A DNA stretch of 20,074 nucleotides from Lysobacteraceae bacterium (GCA_027483745.1 JAIXTZ010000131.1:1-20074), one strand, 5' to 3'; shown: positions 9,492-16,815, counted from the stretch's first letter. A program made the numbers and translations. Notes: generated by a model not told the origin, from the sequence alone.

Positions 9492-10279
9492 TGCGGGGGC
9501 CGGGGCTGCTCGCCCTGTTGGGCCTGCTGGCGGCACCGGTGCTGCCCGCGGTCGACGCGAACGCAGCGGCCGCGATGGCGGAGCTCTCCGTGGAACGCCG
9601 TACCGACGGCAGCCGGCAAGCCCTCGTGCGCAACCGCCTGGCCGGGCCGATCCACGTGCGCGTGCATGAGGCCGCGCGGCCCCGCGAGGTCATCGAGGCC
9701 ACGCTCGAGGCCGGAGAAACGCGCGCCATCGGCCGCTTCGGCGGCGAGGGCGCGCCAGACCTCCGCCTCGAGGCCCAGCCGGGCGCGCCGCAGCTGCTGC
9801 CGCCGGGGCAGCGCGGGGTCTACGCCTTCCCGCTGCCCGCGGCAAGCGCCTGGCGACTCACGCAAGGCTTTGGCGGCCGGGCCAGCCACCGCGACGCGGC
9901 CAACTTCCACGCGCTCGACTTCGCCGCCGCCCAAGGCACGCCGGTGCTCGCGGCACGGGCAGGCACGGTGATGCAGGTGGTCGACACCTTCACCGAGGGC
10001 GGCACGGACGAGACCCTGAAGGAGCGCATGAACCTCGTGCGCGTGCTGCACGCCGACGGCTCGATGGGGCTGTATGCGCACATCGCGACCGGCAGCGCGC
10101 GCGTGCAGCCCGGCGACGGCGTGCAAGCCGGCCAGGCCCTGGCCGCCGTCGGCAGCGTGGGCTGGAGCAGCGCCCCGCACCTGCATTTCAGCGTGCAGGT
10201 GAACGATGGGCGCGAATTGCTCTCCTTGCCCTTCCGGATGAGCGGGCCGGACGGGCTGGAACTCGCCCCCACGCCCTGA
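9491..10279 (+). CDS. M23-family (LytM-like) secreted metallopeptidase
   Basis: This 262-residue periplasmic protein has a signal peptide (about 1-25, hydrophobic LLALLGLLAAPVLPA), a small beta-rich N-terminal region and a C-terminal M23/LytM domain. Candidate zinc ligands are H133 (RASHRD), D143 (HALDF, ten residues later as in related 'SHxxx.N.YAxDF' proteins) and H232 in HLH at 230-232 (SSAPHLHFSV). The text GTPVLAARAGTVMQVV is typical. A full ligand set suggests an active peptidoglycan endopeptidase rather than an EnvC-like activator. The ATG shares its A with the TGA of the phytase-like gene (TGATG), so translation is probably coupled; a GTG one codon earlier is an alternative. A link to the phytase-like gene's function is not evident. 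Confidence 0.88.
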   Translation: MRGPGLLALLGLLAAPVLPAVDANAAAAMAELSVERRTDGSRQALVRNRLAGPIHVRVHEAARPREVIEATLEAGETRAIGRFGGEGAPDLRLEAQPGAPQLLPPGQRGVYAFPLPAASAWRLTQGFGGRASHRDAANFHALDFAAAQGTPVLAARAGTVMQVVDTFTEGGTDETLKERMNLVRVLHADGSMGLYAHIATGSARVQPGDGVQAGQALAAVGSVGWSSAPHLHFSVQVNDGRELLSLPFRMSGPDGLELAPTP

Positions 10280-10321
10280 ACGCCGTGCCGTCCGGCCCCC
10301 GGGGCGCCGGGAGGCCCGGCG

Positions 10322-10327
10322 TATAAT
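10322..10327 (+). promoter_or_regulatory. -10 promoter element of prfC
   Basis: A perfect TATAAT hexamer (context ggcgtataatcg) lies 53 nt before the prfC ATG in otherwise roughly 75% GC DNA. No TTGACA-like -35 is visible 17 bp upstream (ccgggg), so the promoter would rely on the -10 alone or an activator. It marks prfC as the start of a new transcription unit separate from the M23 gene. Confidence 0.6.
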
Positions 10328-10380
10328 CGTGGCCCTTCCCGTTCTCCCGAGCCGCCGGCTGAAAGCCCGGCGCGGCCCGC

Positions 10381-11982
10381 ATGTCCCAGCAGAGCACCGA
10401 AACCCGGCGTCGCCGGACCTTCGCCATCATTTCCCACCCGGACGCCGGCAAGACCACGCTGACGGAAAAGCTGCTGCTGTTCGGCGGGGCGATCCAGATG
10501 GCCGGCTCGGTGAAGGGCCGCAAGGCCGCGCGCCACGCGACCTCCGACTGGATGGCGCTGGAAAAGGAGCGCGGCATCTCGGTCACCTCATCGGTGATGC
10601 AGTTCCCCTACGAAGGCAAGATCGTCAACCTGCTCGACACGCCGGGCCACGCCGACTTCGGCGAGGACACCTACCGCGTGCTGACGGCGGTCGACTCGGC
10701 CCTGATGGTCATCGACTGCGCCAAGGGCGTCGAGGAACGCACGATCAAGCTGATGGAGGTGTGCCGCATGCGCGACACGCCGATCATGAGCTTCATCAAC
10801 AAGCTCGACCGCGAGGGCAAGGAGCCGATCGAGCTGCTCGATGAAGTCGAGACCGTGCTCGGCATCCAGTGCGCGCCGATCACCTGGCCGATCGGCATGG
10901 GCCAGCGCCTGAAGGGCGTGGTGCACCTCGTCGACAACGAAGTGCACCTGTTCGAGCCGGGCAAGAACTTCACGCGACAGGACTCCACGATCCTGAAGCT
11001 CGACGACCCGGAACTGGAGCGCCGCCTCGGCGCGCAGGCGTTGGCTGAGCTGCGCGACGAACTCGAGCTCGTGCAGGGCGCGTCGAATCCGTTCGACAAG
11101 CAGGCCTACCTCGAGGGCAAGCAGACGCCGGTGTTCTTCGGTTCGGCCGTGAACAACTTCGGCGTGCAGCTGCTGCTCGACTTCTTCGTCGAGCACGCGC
11201 CCCCGCCGAAGACGCGCGCCACCACCACCCGCGCCGTCGAGCCCGAAGAAGAGAAGCTCACCGGCTTCGTCTTCAAGATCCAGGCCAACATGGACCCGCA
11301 GCACCGCGACCGCGTGGCCTTCATGCGCATCTGCTCCGGCCACTTCACCGCCGGCATGAAGGTGTTCCACCCGCGCACCGGCAAGGAGCTGAAGCTCGCC
11401 AACGCACTGACCTTCATGGCCTCGGACCGCGAGATCGCCGCCGAGGCCTGGCCGGGCGACGTCATCGGCATCCACAACCACGGCACCATCTCGATCGGCG
11501 ACAGCTTCAGCGAAGGCGAGGCGGTGAACTTCACCGGCATCCCGAACTTCGCGCCGGAGCTGTTCCGCCGCGCCCGCCTGCGCGACCCGCTGAAGCTCAA
11601 GCAGCTGCAGAAGGGCTTGGCCCAGCTGTCGGAAGAAGGCGCCACGCAGTTCTTCCGCCCGCTGATGAGCAACGACCTGATCTTGGGCGCCGTCGGCATG
11701 CTGCAGTTCGACGTGGTGGCCTACCGCCTGAAGGACGAGTACGGCGTCGACGCCAGCTTCGAGCCGGTGCAGGTGCAGACCGCGCGCTGGGTGTATGCGC
11801 CGGACGACAAGACCCTCGAGGCTTTCCGCGAGAAGAACGCCATGAACCTCGGCGTCGATGCGGCCGGCCACCTCGTCTACCTCGCGCCTTCGCGCGTCAA
11901 CCTGCAGCTGGCGCAGGAGCGGGCGAAGGACGTGCGCTTCGAAGCCACCCGCGAGCACGCCGCCTCGGTGGCGGTGGATTGA
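10381..11982 (+). CDS. prfC: Peptide chain release factor 3 (RF3)
   Basis: RF3 is the translational GTPase that removes RF1/RF2 from the ribosome after peptide release. The 533-residue length matches the family (E. coli 529). The GTPase motifs are all visible: G1 SHPDAGKT (18-25), G2 [10 protein letters not shown]3 [14 protein letters not shown] and G4 NKLDRE. RF3-specific text includes [64 protein letters not shown] and [21 protein letters not shown]. The start matches the usual N-terminus ([21 protein letters not shown]), though no strong Shine-Dalgarno is visible. The MEST-like hydrolase gene follows after 7 nt, so they probably share a transcript. Confidence 0.98.
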   Translation: MSQQSTETRRRRTFAIISHPDAGKTTLTEKLLLFGGAIQMAGSVKGRKAARHATSDWMALEKERGISVTSSVMQFPYEGKIVNLLDTPGHADFGEDTYRVLTAVDSALMVIDCAKGVEERTIKLMEVCRMRDTPIMSFINKLDREGKEPIELLDEVETVLGIQCAPITWPIGMGQRLKGVVHLVDNEVHLFEPGKNFTRQDSTILKLDDPELERRLGAQALAELRDELELVQGASNPFDKQAYLEGKQTPVFFGSAVNNFGVQLLLDFFVEHAPPPKTRATTTRAVEPEEEKLTGFVFKIQANMDPQHRDRVAFMRICSGHFTAGMKVFHPRTGKELKLANALTFMASDREIAAEAWPGDVIGIHNHGTISIGDSFSEGEAVNFTGIPNFAPELFRRARLRDPLKLKQLQKGLAQLSEEGATQFFRPLMSNDLILGAVGMLQFDVVAYRLKDEYGVDASFEPVQVQTARWVYAPDDKTLEAFREKNAMNLGVDAAGHLVYLAPSRVNLQLAQERAKDVRFEATREHAASVAVD

Positions 11983-11989
11983 GCCGCGC

Positions 11990-12955
11990 GTGCCGGATTC
12001 CGTGACGAGCGCGCGCGCCGCGCCGGCCTTCTTCGAGCTCCGCGACTGGCGCGAAGGCGGCGAGCGCGTCTCCACCCCACTGGGGTCGCTGTTCGTGCGC
12101 CGTCAGGTGGAACCGCGCCTGCCGGTGCTGCTGCTGATCCACGGCTTCCCGTCCGCGAGCTGGGACTGGGCCCCGCTGTGGGAGCCGCTGTCGCAGCACT
12201 TCTCGCTGCTCGCGCTCGACCTGCTGGGCTTCGGGGATTCGGCCAAACCCCGCGGCCACCGCTACACCATCGCGGAACAGGCCGAACTCTGCGAGTGGCT
12301 GCTGCGCCGCGAAGGCGCCTGGGGCTACCACGTGTTGGCGCACGACTACGGCGACACGGTCGCGCAAGAGCTGCTCGCGCGGCAGCTCGACAAGCGCAAG
12401 CCGCGCCCGGCGATGCACTCGGTGGTCTTCCTCAACGGCGGCCTGTTTCCCGAGATGCACCGCCCGCGGCCCATGCAGCGCCTGCTCGCCCTGCCGGGCT
12501 TGGGCCCGCTTATCGCCCGAGCGACCAGCAAGGCGCGCTTCGGCGCCAACCTGAAGGCGATCTTCGGCAAGCAGACGCCACCAGACCCCCGAATCATCGA
12601 CGGGCTTTGGACCCTGCTGCGCCACCATGACGGCCACCTCGCCCTGCCGCGGCTGCTCGGCTACATGGCGGAACGCAAGCGCCGCCGCGCCCGCTGGGTG
12701 GGTGCGATGGAGCGCGTGGCGATGCCGATGGCCCTGATCAACGGCAGCGCCGATCCCGTGTCCGGCGCGCATGCCGCCGCGCGGTGGCGCGAACTGCTGG
12801 GTAGCGATGACCTGCACGAGCTGCCGGGCATCGGGCATTACCCGCAGCTCGAGGCCCCGGAGGCGGTGTTCGAAGCGGCGATGGTGTTCTGGTCGCGGCA
12901 TCGGTTGCTCGGGCCGGTGGATCCGCGGCCGAGCGTGTCGATCACGACACGGTAG
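11990..12955 (+). CDS. Alpha/beta hydrolase, bacterial homologue of MEST/PEG1 (epoxide-hydrolase/dehalogenase-like fold)
   Basis: This is a 321-residue cytoplasmic hydrolase. The start is most likely GTG at 11990, 7 nt after prfC; another GTG at 12002 is possible, and no suitable ATG exists. HGFPSASWDW forms the oxyanion-loop region. The catalytic triad reads as nucleophile Asp119 (AHDYGDTVAQELL), acid Asp255 (GSADPVSG) and His283 (GIGHYPQLE). An Asp nucleophile places it with epoxide hydrolases and haloalkane dehalogenases rather than Ser esterases. The segments HDYGDxVAQELL, NGGLFPEMHRP, the cap-region RRRARWVGA and the terminal HYPQLE closely resemble the vertebrate imprinted protein MEST/PEG1 as I recall it (HDYGDIVAQELL, NGGIFPETHRP, RRRWVGA, HYPQLE). 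The substrate is unknown for both. Adjacency to prfC may just be operon packing. Confidence 0.9.
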   Translation: MPDSVTSARAAPAFFELRDWREGGERVSTPLGSLFVRRQVEPRLPVLLLIHGFPSASWDWAPLWEPLSQHFSLLALDLLGFGDSAKPRGHRYTIAEQAELCEWLLRREGAWGYHVLAHDYGDTVAQELLARQLDKRKPRPAMHSVVFLNGGLFPEMHRPRPMQRLLALPGLGPLIARATSKARFGANLKAIFGKQTPPDPRIIDGLWTLLRHHDGHLALPRLLGYMAERKRRRARWVGAMERVAMPMALINGSADPVSGAHAAARWRELLGSDDLHELPGIGHYPQLEAPEAVFEAAMVFWSRHRLLGPVDPRPSVSITTR

Positions 12956-12962
12956 GGGCGCC

Positions 12963-12983
12963 CGTGCGCGCCTGCCGCGCACG
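12963..12983. terminator. Hairpin after the MEST-like gene, candidate terminator
   Basis: The arms cgtgcgcg and cgcgcacg form a perfect 8-bp stem around the loop cctgc, 7 nt after the hydrolase stop. It is followed by tcgttgg rather than a T-run, so termination strength is uncertain. Confidence 0.5.
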
Positions 12984-13010
12984 TCGTTGGGCCACGCGTC
13001 GCCAGAGCGA

Positions 13011-13200
13011 CTATCGACGAGGGCCCGGCACGAGGCTGGCCCGCCCCACCGCCTCTTTCGCAAACGTTCCGACGGTCGGCCCAAAGGGGGCGTCCTGCCC
13101 CTTGGGCCGATCGCTCATCCGGAGCGACCCCCTTCGGGGCTTGCGCCTAAAGCGCGTGCCGGGGCTCCTGATTCGCCTCGTTCCGGGCCCTTGTCGATGA
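13011..13200. repeat. Fold-back element with about 26-bp imperfect terminal inverted repeats
   Basis: Bases 13011-13036 and the reverse complement of 13175-13200 agree at 22 of 26 positions (core gggcccgg and cgaggc identical; 22 of 24 from 13013). Between them is a second long hairpin, 13073-13089 pairing with 13098-13113 (cggcccaa-gggg against ccccttgggccg, one bulged A), and a small cccc-ttc-gggg hairpin at 13129-13139. No convincing open reading frame or target-site duplication is seen. It lies between convergent genes. It could be a MITE-like or REP-like intergenic repeat, or a structured terminator region; genome copy number would decide. Confidence 0.6.
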
Positions 13201-13224
13201 CGCCTTCGAAAACCCGTCGCGACG

Positions 13225-13267
13225 AGCAGTCGGCGGTTGCAAGCAGGCGCCCCTTGCGCCGACCGCT
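13225..13267. terminator. Stem-loop downstream of the orphan gene
   Basis: Bases 13225-13234 (agcagtcggc) pair with 13258-13267 (gccgaccgct) with one A-C mismatch, and inside this gcaag (13239-13243) pairs with cttgc (13253-13257). It starts 26 nt beyond the stop of the minus-strand gene ending at 13293 and could end that transcript. It may also belong to the neighbouring repeat region. The rest of the 12956-13292 gap shows no coding signal. Confidence 0.4.
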
Positions 13268-13292
13268 GTCGACGCGCGGGAAACGCCAGCGT

Positions 13293-13619
13293 TCAATCCG
13301 CGCCGGCGATATCCACGTAGCCGCGCTCGATCGCGCGCTCCAGCGCGCTGAACGCCGCTTTAGCTTCTTCGAACGCCTCGCGGCGGGCTCGAAGGGCCGT
13401 GTACTCGACGGCGTCGTTGCCCTGCGCCGCCGCCAGGGCGGCTTTCAGGTACTCCGCGCGCAACTCGGCGACGCGGGTGGCGAAAGCGACGAAGCTGGCC
13501 TTGTCCAAGCGCGGGATGTGGGCCTGGATGATCTCGCGATTGGCGTCGCTGATCGCGTGCTCCACGTCCTGCAGGAACTTCTGCTGCTTGCGGATGCGGG
13601 TGCTTTCCTCGTCGAACAT
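13293..13619 (-). CDS. Hypothetical small helical protein, function unknown
   Basis: This 108-residue soluble protein is not recognised. The start at 13619 is well supported: a strong GGAGGA (13630-13625 on the minus strand) precedes the ATG by 5 nt, and the longer in-frame reading upstream is rich in Arg/Pro and lacks this signal. The protein is almost entirely predicted helix and rich in Ala, Glu and Arg. Candidate coiled-coil stretches lie at about 4-60 (STRIRKQQKFLQDVEHAI; VAELRAEYLKAALA) and 75-100 (RREAFEEAKAAFSALERAIE). There is one Pro (residue 37) and no signal peptide, membrane helix or cysteines. It lies 64 nt downstream of the asparaginase-like gene on the same strand and may be its cotranscript. 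Codon use and length look genuine. Confidence 0.75.
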   Translation of the reverse strand: MFDEESTRIRKQQKFLQDVEHAISDANREIIQAHIPRLDKASFVAFATRVAELRAEYLKAALAAAQGNDAVEYTALRARREAFEEAKAAFSALERAIERGYVDIAGAD

Positions 13620-13683
13620 GGCAGTCCTCCGGCGGGCGGTGGGGCAAGCGTAGCGCTGGACGCGCGCCCATGCGCGCACTGGG

Positions 13684-14694
13684 TCACGGTTCGCGGAACA
13701 CCGCGGTGCCGCGGGAGCCGTCGGGCTTCACCCAGCCGCGGTACATGCCGCTGGTGTTGAAGGGCATGACGATGGTGCCGCGGGCGTCGAGGCCGATGGC
13801 GCCGCCGTCGCCGCCCAGAGCCGGGATGACGCGGTTGATCACGTCCTCGGCGGCGGCTTCGATCGGATCGCCCCGCAAGGCCACGCGGGCGCAGATGTCG
13901 TGGGCCGCCACGGTGCGCAGGTAGAACTCGCCCCAGCCGGTGGCGCTGATGCCGCACTGGTCGTTGGCATAGGTGCCCGCACCGATGACCGGGGCATCGC
14001 CGATGCGGCCCCAGCGCTTGTTGGTCATGCCGCCGGTCGACGTCGCCACGGCGATGTGGCCGTTCACATCGAGGGCCACCGCGCCGACCGTGCCGAAGTA
14101 GGCGCCGGGCGGCAGCGGGATGACCTCGCCGGCGGCCTGGCGCTGCTCGCGCTCCTTCGCGGCCTCGAGCTGCTGGCGGCGGCGCTCGGTGTCGAACCAG
14201 CGGTTCGACACGCGCTCGAGTTCCGGCCGCGTGTCGGCGAAGGCTTCCGCGCCGTCGGCGGCGAGGAAAACGTGCGGCGAATGCGCCATCACCGCGCGCG
14301 CGAGCAGCACCGGGTGGCGCACCGTGCGCACGCCGGCCACGGCACCGGCGCGGCGGGTGTGGCCCTCCATGATCGCGGCATCAAGTTCGTGCGTGCCGTC
14401 CGCGGTGAACACCGCGCCCTTGCCAGCGTTGAACCAGGGCGAGTCCTCCAGCACCTGCACGGCGGCGGTCACGGCATCGAGTGCCGTGCCGCCGCGCTTG
14501 AGCACCGCGTCGCCGGCATCCAGCGCCGCGTCGAGGTCGGCGCGCAGGGCGGCTTCATCCGCTTCGGACAACTGGTCGCGGGTGATGACACCGGCACCAC
14601 CGTGGATCACCAGCGCGGTGGGCGCCGAGGGAGCGGCAACGGCCGAGCCGGCGGCAAAGGCCATCGACAGGAACAAAGTGGACCAGGGACGCAT
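13684..14694 (-). CDS. Secreted plant-type L-asparaginase / isoaspartyl peptidase (Ntn hydrolase)
   Basis: The enzyme is predicted to cleave isoaspartyl (beta-aspartyl) dipeptides and possibly L-asparagine, after autoproteolysis that frees an N-terminal Thr. From the ATG at 14694 the product has 336 residues with a signal peptide (about 1-20, ending SAVAA), so it is periplasmic. Family landmarks are IHGGAGVI (30-37), ALDAVTAAVQVLEDSPWFNAGKGAVF, the maturation site GTVGAVALD with nucleophile T202, STGGMTNKRWGRIGDAPVIGAGTYA and GGDGGAIGLDARG. A charged, Gln/Glu/Arg-rich linker (about 168-196) precedes the cleavage site, as usual. GGAG lies 6 nt before the ATG but is inside a perfect hairpin (14697-14722), which suggests translational control. 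The gene follows the sensor kinase by 50 nt on the same strand. Confidence 0.94.
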   Translation of the reverse strand: MRPWSTLFLSMAFAAGSAVAAPSAPTALVIHGGAGVITRDQLSEADEAALRADLDAALDAGDAVLKRGGTALDAVTAAVQVLEDSPWFNAGKGAVFTADGTHELDAAIMEGHTRRAGAVAGVRTVRHPVLLARAVMAHSPHVFLAADGAEAFADTRPELERVSNRWFDTERRRQQLEAAKEREQRQAAGEVIPLPPGAYFGTVGAVALDVNGHIAVATSTGGMTNKRWGRIGDAPVIGAGTYANDQCGISATGWGEFYLRTVAAHDICARVALRGDPIEAAAEDVINRVIPALGGDGGAIGLDARGTIVMPFNTSGMYRGWVKPDGSRGTAVFREP

Positions 14695-14696
14695 CG

Positions 14697-14722
14697 GGCA
14701 CTCCGGCGGGGTTCGGAGTGCC
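14697..14722 (-). promoter_or_regulatory. Hairpin sequestering the ribosome binding site of the asparaginase-like gene
   Basis: On the minus strand ggcactccg, loop aaccccgc, cggagtgcc forms a perfect 9-bp stem that ends 2 nt before the ATG. The Shine-Dalgarno GGAG lies within the 3' arm. The structure could reduce translation until melted or opened by upstream translation. It could also act as a weak attenuator behind the sensor-kinase gene, though no U-run follows. Confidence 0.5.
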
Positions 14723-14744
14723 GACTGTAGGTCCTCCGCGCCGC

Positions 14745-16052
14745 TCAATCGAGCTTGGGCGGCTCCGCCTGCGGGAAGCTCACCGTGGCCACCGTGCCCT
14801 TGGCGGATTCGCTGGCGAGGTGCACCGGCCAGCCGAAGCGGCTCGACAGGCGCTGCACGATCGACAGACCGATGCCCTGCCCGCCCACGCGCGCGGTGTC
14901 CGCGCGCCAGAAGGGTTCGAAGACGCGTTCGAGCTGTTCGGCCGACATGCCAATGCCGGTGTCCTCGATGCGGATCTCGCCGAAACGCACGCGGATGCGG
15001 ACATGGCCGCTGTCGGTGTAGTAGCAGGCGTTGCGGACGAGGTTGCTGATCAGCACGCTCACTACACGGCGCGGCGCCACCAGCTTGAAGTCGGCTTCGA
15101 GATCGAGCTCCAGCGTCACCGGCTTGTTCGCCACCAGCGGCCGCGCCTTCTCCAGCTCGTCCTCGACGATCTCGGAGGCCAGCAGCGGCTCCGGCGGCAG
15201 GCCGGTGTCACCGTCGCGGGCGAGGATCAGGAAGGCTTCGATCAGGGTCTCCATGTCGCGCACGGCGCCCTGGATGCGGTTCAGCGCCTTCTGCTGCCGC
15301 GGCGAGCAGATCGGGTCGGTCTGCATCATTTCGCTGGCCATGCGGATCACCGCCAGCGGCGTGCGCAGCTCGTGCGACGCATCGCGGGTGAAGTTGCGCT
15401 CGCGGTGCACGAGCTCCTCGATGCGCGTGCCGAAATCGTGCAGCGAGGAGGCCAGCACGAGGCTCTCGCCCTCCACGTCCACCGGCAGGTTCTCGGGCTT
15501 CAACGCGCTGACTTCCGGGTGCTTCGGGTCCCAGCGCTGCACCTGCGAGGCCAGCCAGATCACCGGCGACACCGCGCGCTTCGAGGCACGATACGTGGTC
15601 CACGCGATCACGTAGACGACGATCAGCACCAGCGCCAGCGGCACCACGCCGAACCAGAAGGCCAGCGCGTCCACCTGCTCCTGCTTGAAGAGCAGGTACA
15701 GGGTGCGGCCCTCGTGCCGTTCGACCAGCACCAGCGCGCCGCCCTGGGAGCGCGGCAGGCTGTGGTAGCCCTCCGGCAGGCCGTGCAGCGGTGCCGGCAG
15801 GTCGGCTTTCGACCCGTCGGCATCGACGACGAAACCGGTCATGTTGAAGGTGTCGGGCACCGAGGCGGCCGGATTCGCCTCGCTGCGCTTCCAGAAATGC
15901 GAGGCCTCCTCGGTGAGCGCGCGCTGGATCAGCAGATGCTTCAGCACCGCCGAGGCGCCGTACACGCCGAGGACCGCCGCGAAGCTGATCGCGGCGGCCT
16001 GCAGGATGAAGGCGATCCAGATTTTTCGGCGGAGGCCGGTGGTGTCGGTCAT
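14745..16052 (-). CDS. ColS-like sensor histidine kinase
   Basis: This is a 435-residue inner-membrane sensor kinase paired with the response regulator just upstream. The start at 16052 overlaps the regulator stop (ATGA), so translation is probably coupled; the frame continues upstream only as an overlap of the regulator. Membrane helices lie at about 11-35 and 131-151, with a periplasmic domain of about 95 residues between. The kinase core has the phosphoacceptor H227 (FTRDASHELRTPL), N box (LVRNACYYTDSG), G1 box (DTGIGM) and G2 box (GQGIGLSIV). The periplasmic part contains EEASH (48-52) and an ExxE motif, ERHE (111-114). ExxE motifs bind iron, zinc or manganese in PmrB and in Pseudomonas ColS, so metal sensing is plausible but inferred. 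Confidence 0.93.
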   Translation of the reverse strand: MTDTTGLRRKIWIAFILQAAAISFAAVLGVYGASAVLKHLLIQRALTEEASHFWKRSEANPAASVPDTFNMTGFVVDADGSKADLPAPLHGLPEGYHSLPRSQGGALVLVERHEGRTLYLLFKQEQVDALAFWFGVVPLALVLIVVYVIAWTTYRASKRAVSPVIWLASQVQRWDPKHPEVSALKPENLPVDVEGESLVLASSLHDFGTRIEELVHRERNFTRDASHELRTPLAVIRMASEMMQTDPICSPRQQKALNRIQGAVRDMETLIEAFLILARDGDTGLPPEPLLASEIVEDELEKARPLVANKPVTLELDLEADFKLVAPRRVVSVLISNLVRNACYYTDSGHVRIRVRFGEIRIEDTGIGMSAEQLERVFEPFWRADTARVGGQGIGLSIVQRLSSRFGWPVHLASESAKGTVATVSFPQAEPPKLD

Positions 16053-16762
16053 GCCGCCGGTGCGGTGTCGAGGTCGGCAATACGGTAGCCGGCCGTCTGC
16101 ACCGTGTGCAGCAGCTGCTTGTCGAACGGACGGTCGATGGCCTTGCGCAGGTTGTACAGGTGGCTGCGCAGGGTGTCGGAATCCGGCAGGCCGTCGCCCC
16201 AGCTCTCGCGCTCGATGTCGCGACGGGTCACCACGCGCGGCGATTCGCGCATCAGGATCGTGAGCAGGCGCAGGCCGATCGGCGAGAGCTGGATCTCCTT
16301 GCCGCCGCGGGTGACGCGCAGCGACGCGGTGTCGAGGATCAGGTCGGCCACCTTCAGCACCTCGGCGCTCACCTGCCGGCGGTCGCGGCGGATCAGGGCG
16401 CGCAGGCGGGCCTCGAGCTCCTGGATGGCGAAGGGCTTGACGAGGTAATCGTCGGCGCCGGCGTCGAGGCCGATCACCTTGTCCTGCAGGGTGTCGCGGG
16501 CGGTCAGCATCAGCACCGGGGTGCTCTTCTTCGCCTCGTTGCGAAGCTTGCGACACAGCTCGATGCCGTCCATCCGCGGCAGCATGAGGTCGAGGACGAT
16601 GACGTCGTAGCTGTTGTCGACGGCGAGGCGGAAGCCGTCGTGGCCGTCGCCGGCGTAGTCGACGCCGAAGCCGCGGGCCTCGAGGTACTCGCCCATCATC
16701 TCGGAGAGGTTGCGGTTGTCCTCGACGACGAGGATCAGTCCGGCGGGGTCGTCACGGCGCAT
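16049..16762 (-). CDS. ColR-like OmpR-family response regulator
   Basis: This 237-residue cytoplasmic transcription factor has a receiver domain with acidic pocket E14-D15, phosphoacceptor D58 (DVIVLDLMLPRMDG), T87 and K109 (YLVKPF). A winged-helix DNA-binding domain follows (about 135-230). The C-terminal text LSPIGLRLLTILMRESPRVV, GLPDSDTLRSHLYNLRKAID and PFDKQLLHTVQTAGYRIA closely follows ColR (NPVGLKLLAVLMQKSPHVL, CPDSDSLRSHVHQLRQVID, PFDKPLLHTVHGVGYRLA, as remembered). ColR regulators control envelope-stress and metal-tolerance genes. A strong AAGGAG (16774-16769) lies 6 nt before the ATG. The palindromic upstream region may hold an autoregulatory site. The stop overlaps the kinase start by 4 nt. 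Confidence 0.93.
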   Translation of the reverse strand: MRRDDPAGLILVVEDNRNLSEMMGEYLEARGFGVDYAGDGHDGFRLAVDNSYDVIVLDLMLPRMDGIELCRKLRNEAKKSTPVLMLTARDTLQDKVIGLDAGADDYLVKPFAIQELEARLRALIRRDRRQVSAEVLKVADLILDTASLRVTRGGKEIQLSPIGLRLLTILMRESPRVVTRRDIERESWGDGLPDSDTLRSHLYNLRKAIDRPFDKQLLHTVQTAGYRIADLDTAPAA

Positions 16763-16780
16763 GGTGAGCTCCTTCAGGAA

Positions 16781-16815
16781 TGTGAAAGCTGTGTGTTCAG
16801 CTTTGTGAATTCACA
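16781..16815. promoter_or_regulatory. Palindrome cluster in the colR-like / DUF486 divergent promoter region
   Basis: There are two overlapping signals. AAAGCTG (16785-16791) and CAGCTTT (16798-16804) are perfect inverted arms 6 bp apart. TGTGAATTCACA (16804-16815) is a perfect 12-bp palindrome. TGTGAA also occurs twice in direct orientation, 23 bp apart (16781 and 16804). This AT-richer patch sits 19-53 bp before the regulator ATG, where the promoter and an operator would be expected. Which protein binds is not known; autoregulation by the ColR-like protein is an inference. Confidence 0.5.

Noticed and set aside
10291..10320. GC-rich hairpin terminator between the M23 gene and prfC
   Set aside because: The ccggc/gccgg arms leave no workable loop and there is no T-run; not a supportable terminator.
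10588..12075. 495-codon minus-strand frame opposite prfC
   Set aside because: Antisense shadow of a securely identified gene; low-complexity His/Leu/Glu/Val composition.
12956..13292. Plus-strand coding sequence continuing through the intergenic gap
   Set aside because: Frames here are Arg/Pro-rich, lack ribosome binding sites and cross the inverted-repeat element; no protein support.
14718..16088. 456-codon plus-strand frame opposite the sensor kinase
   Set aside because: Antisense shadow; Arg/His/Gln-rich with no start signal or domain.
16053..16556. N-terminal extension of the sensor kinase
   Set aside because: The extension is the regulator gene read out of frame; the ATGA overlap at 16049-16052 gives the normal kinase start.
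16804..16815. CRP/Clp binding site
   Set aside because: TGTGA and TCACA half-sites are present, but only 2 bp separate them instead of 6, so a standard CRP dimer would not fit.
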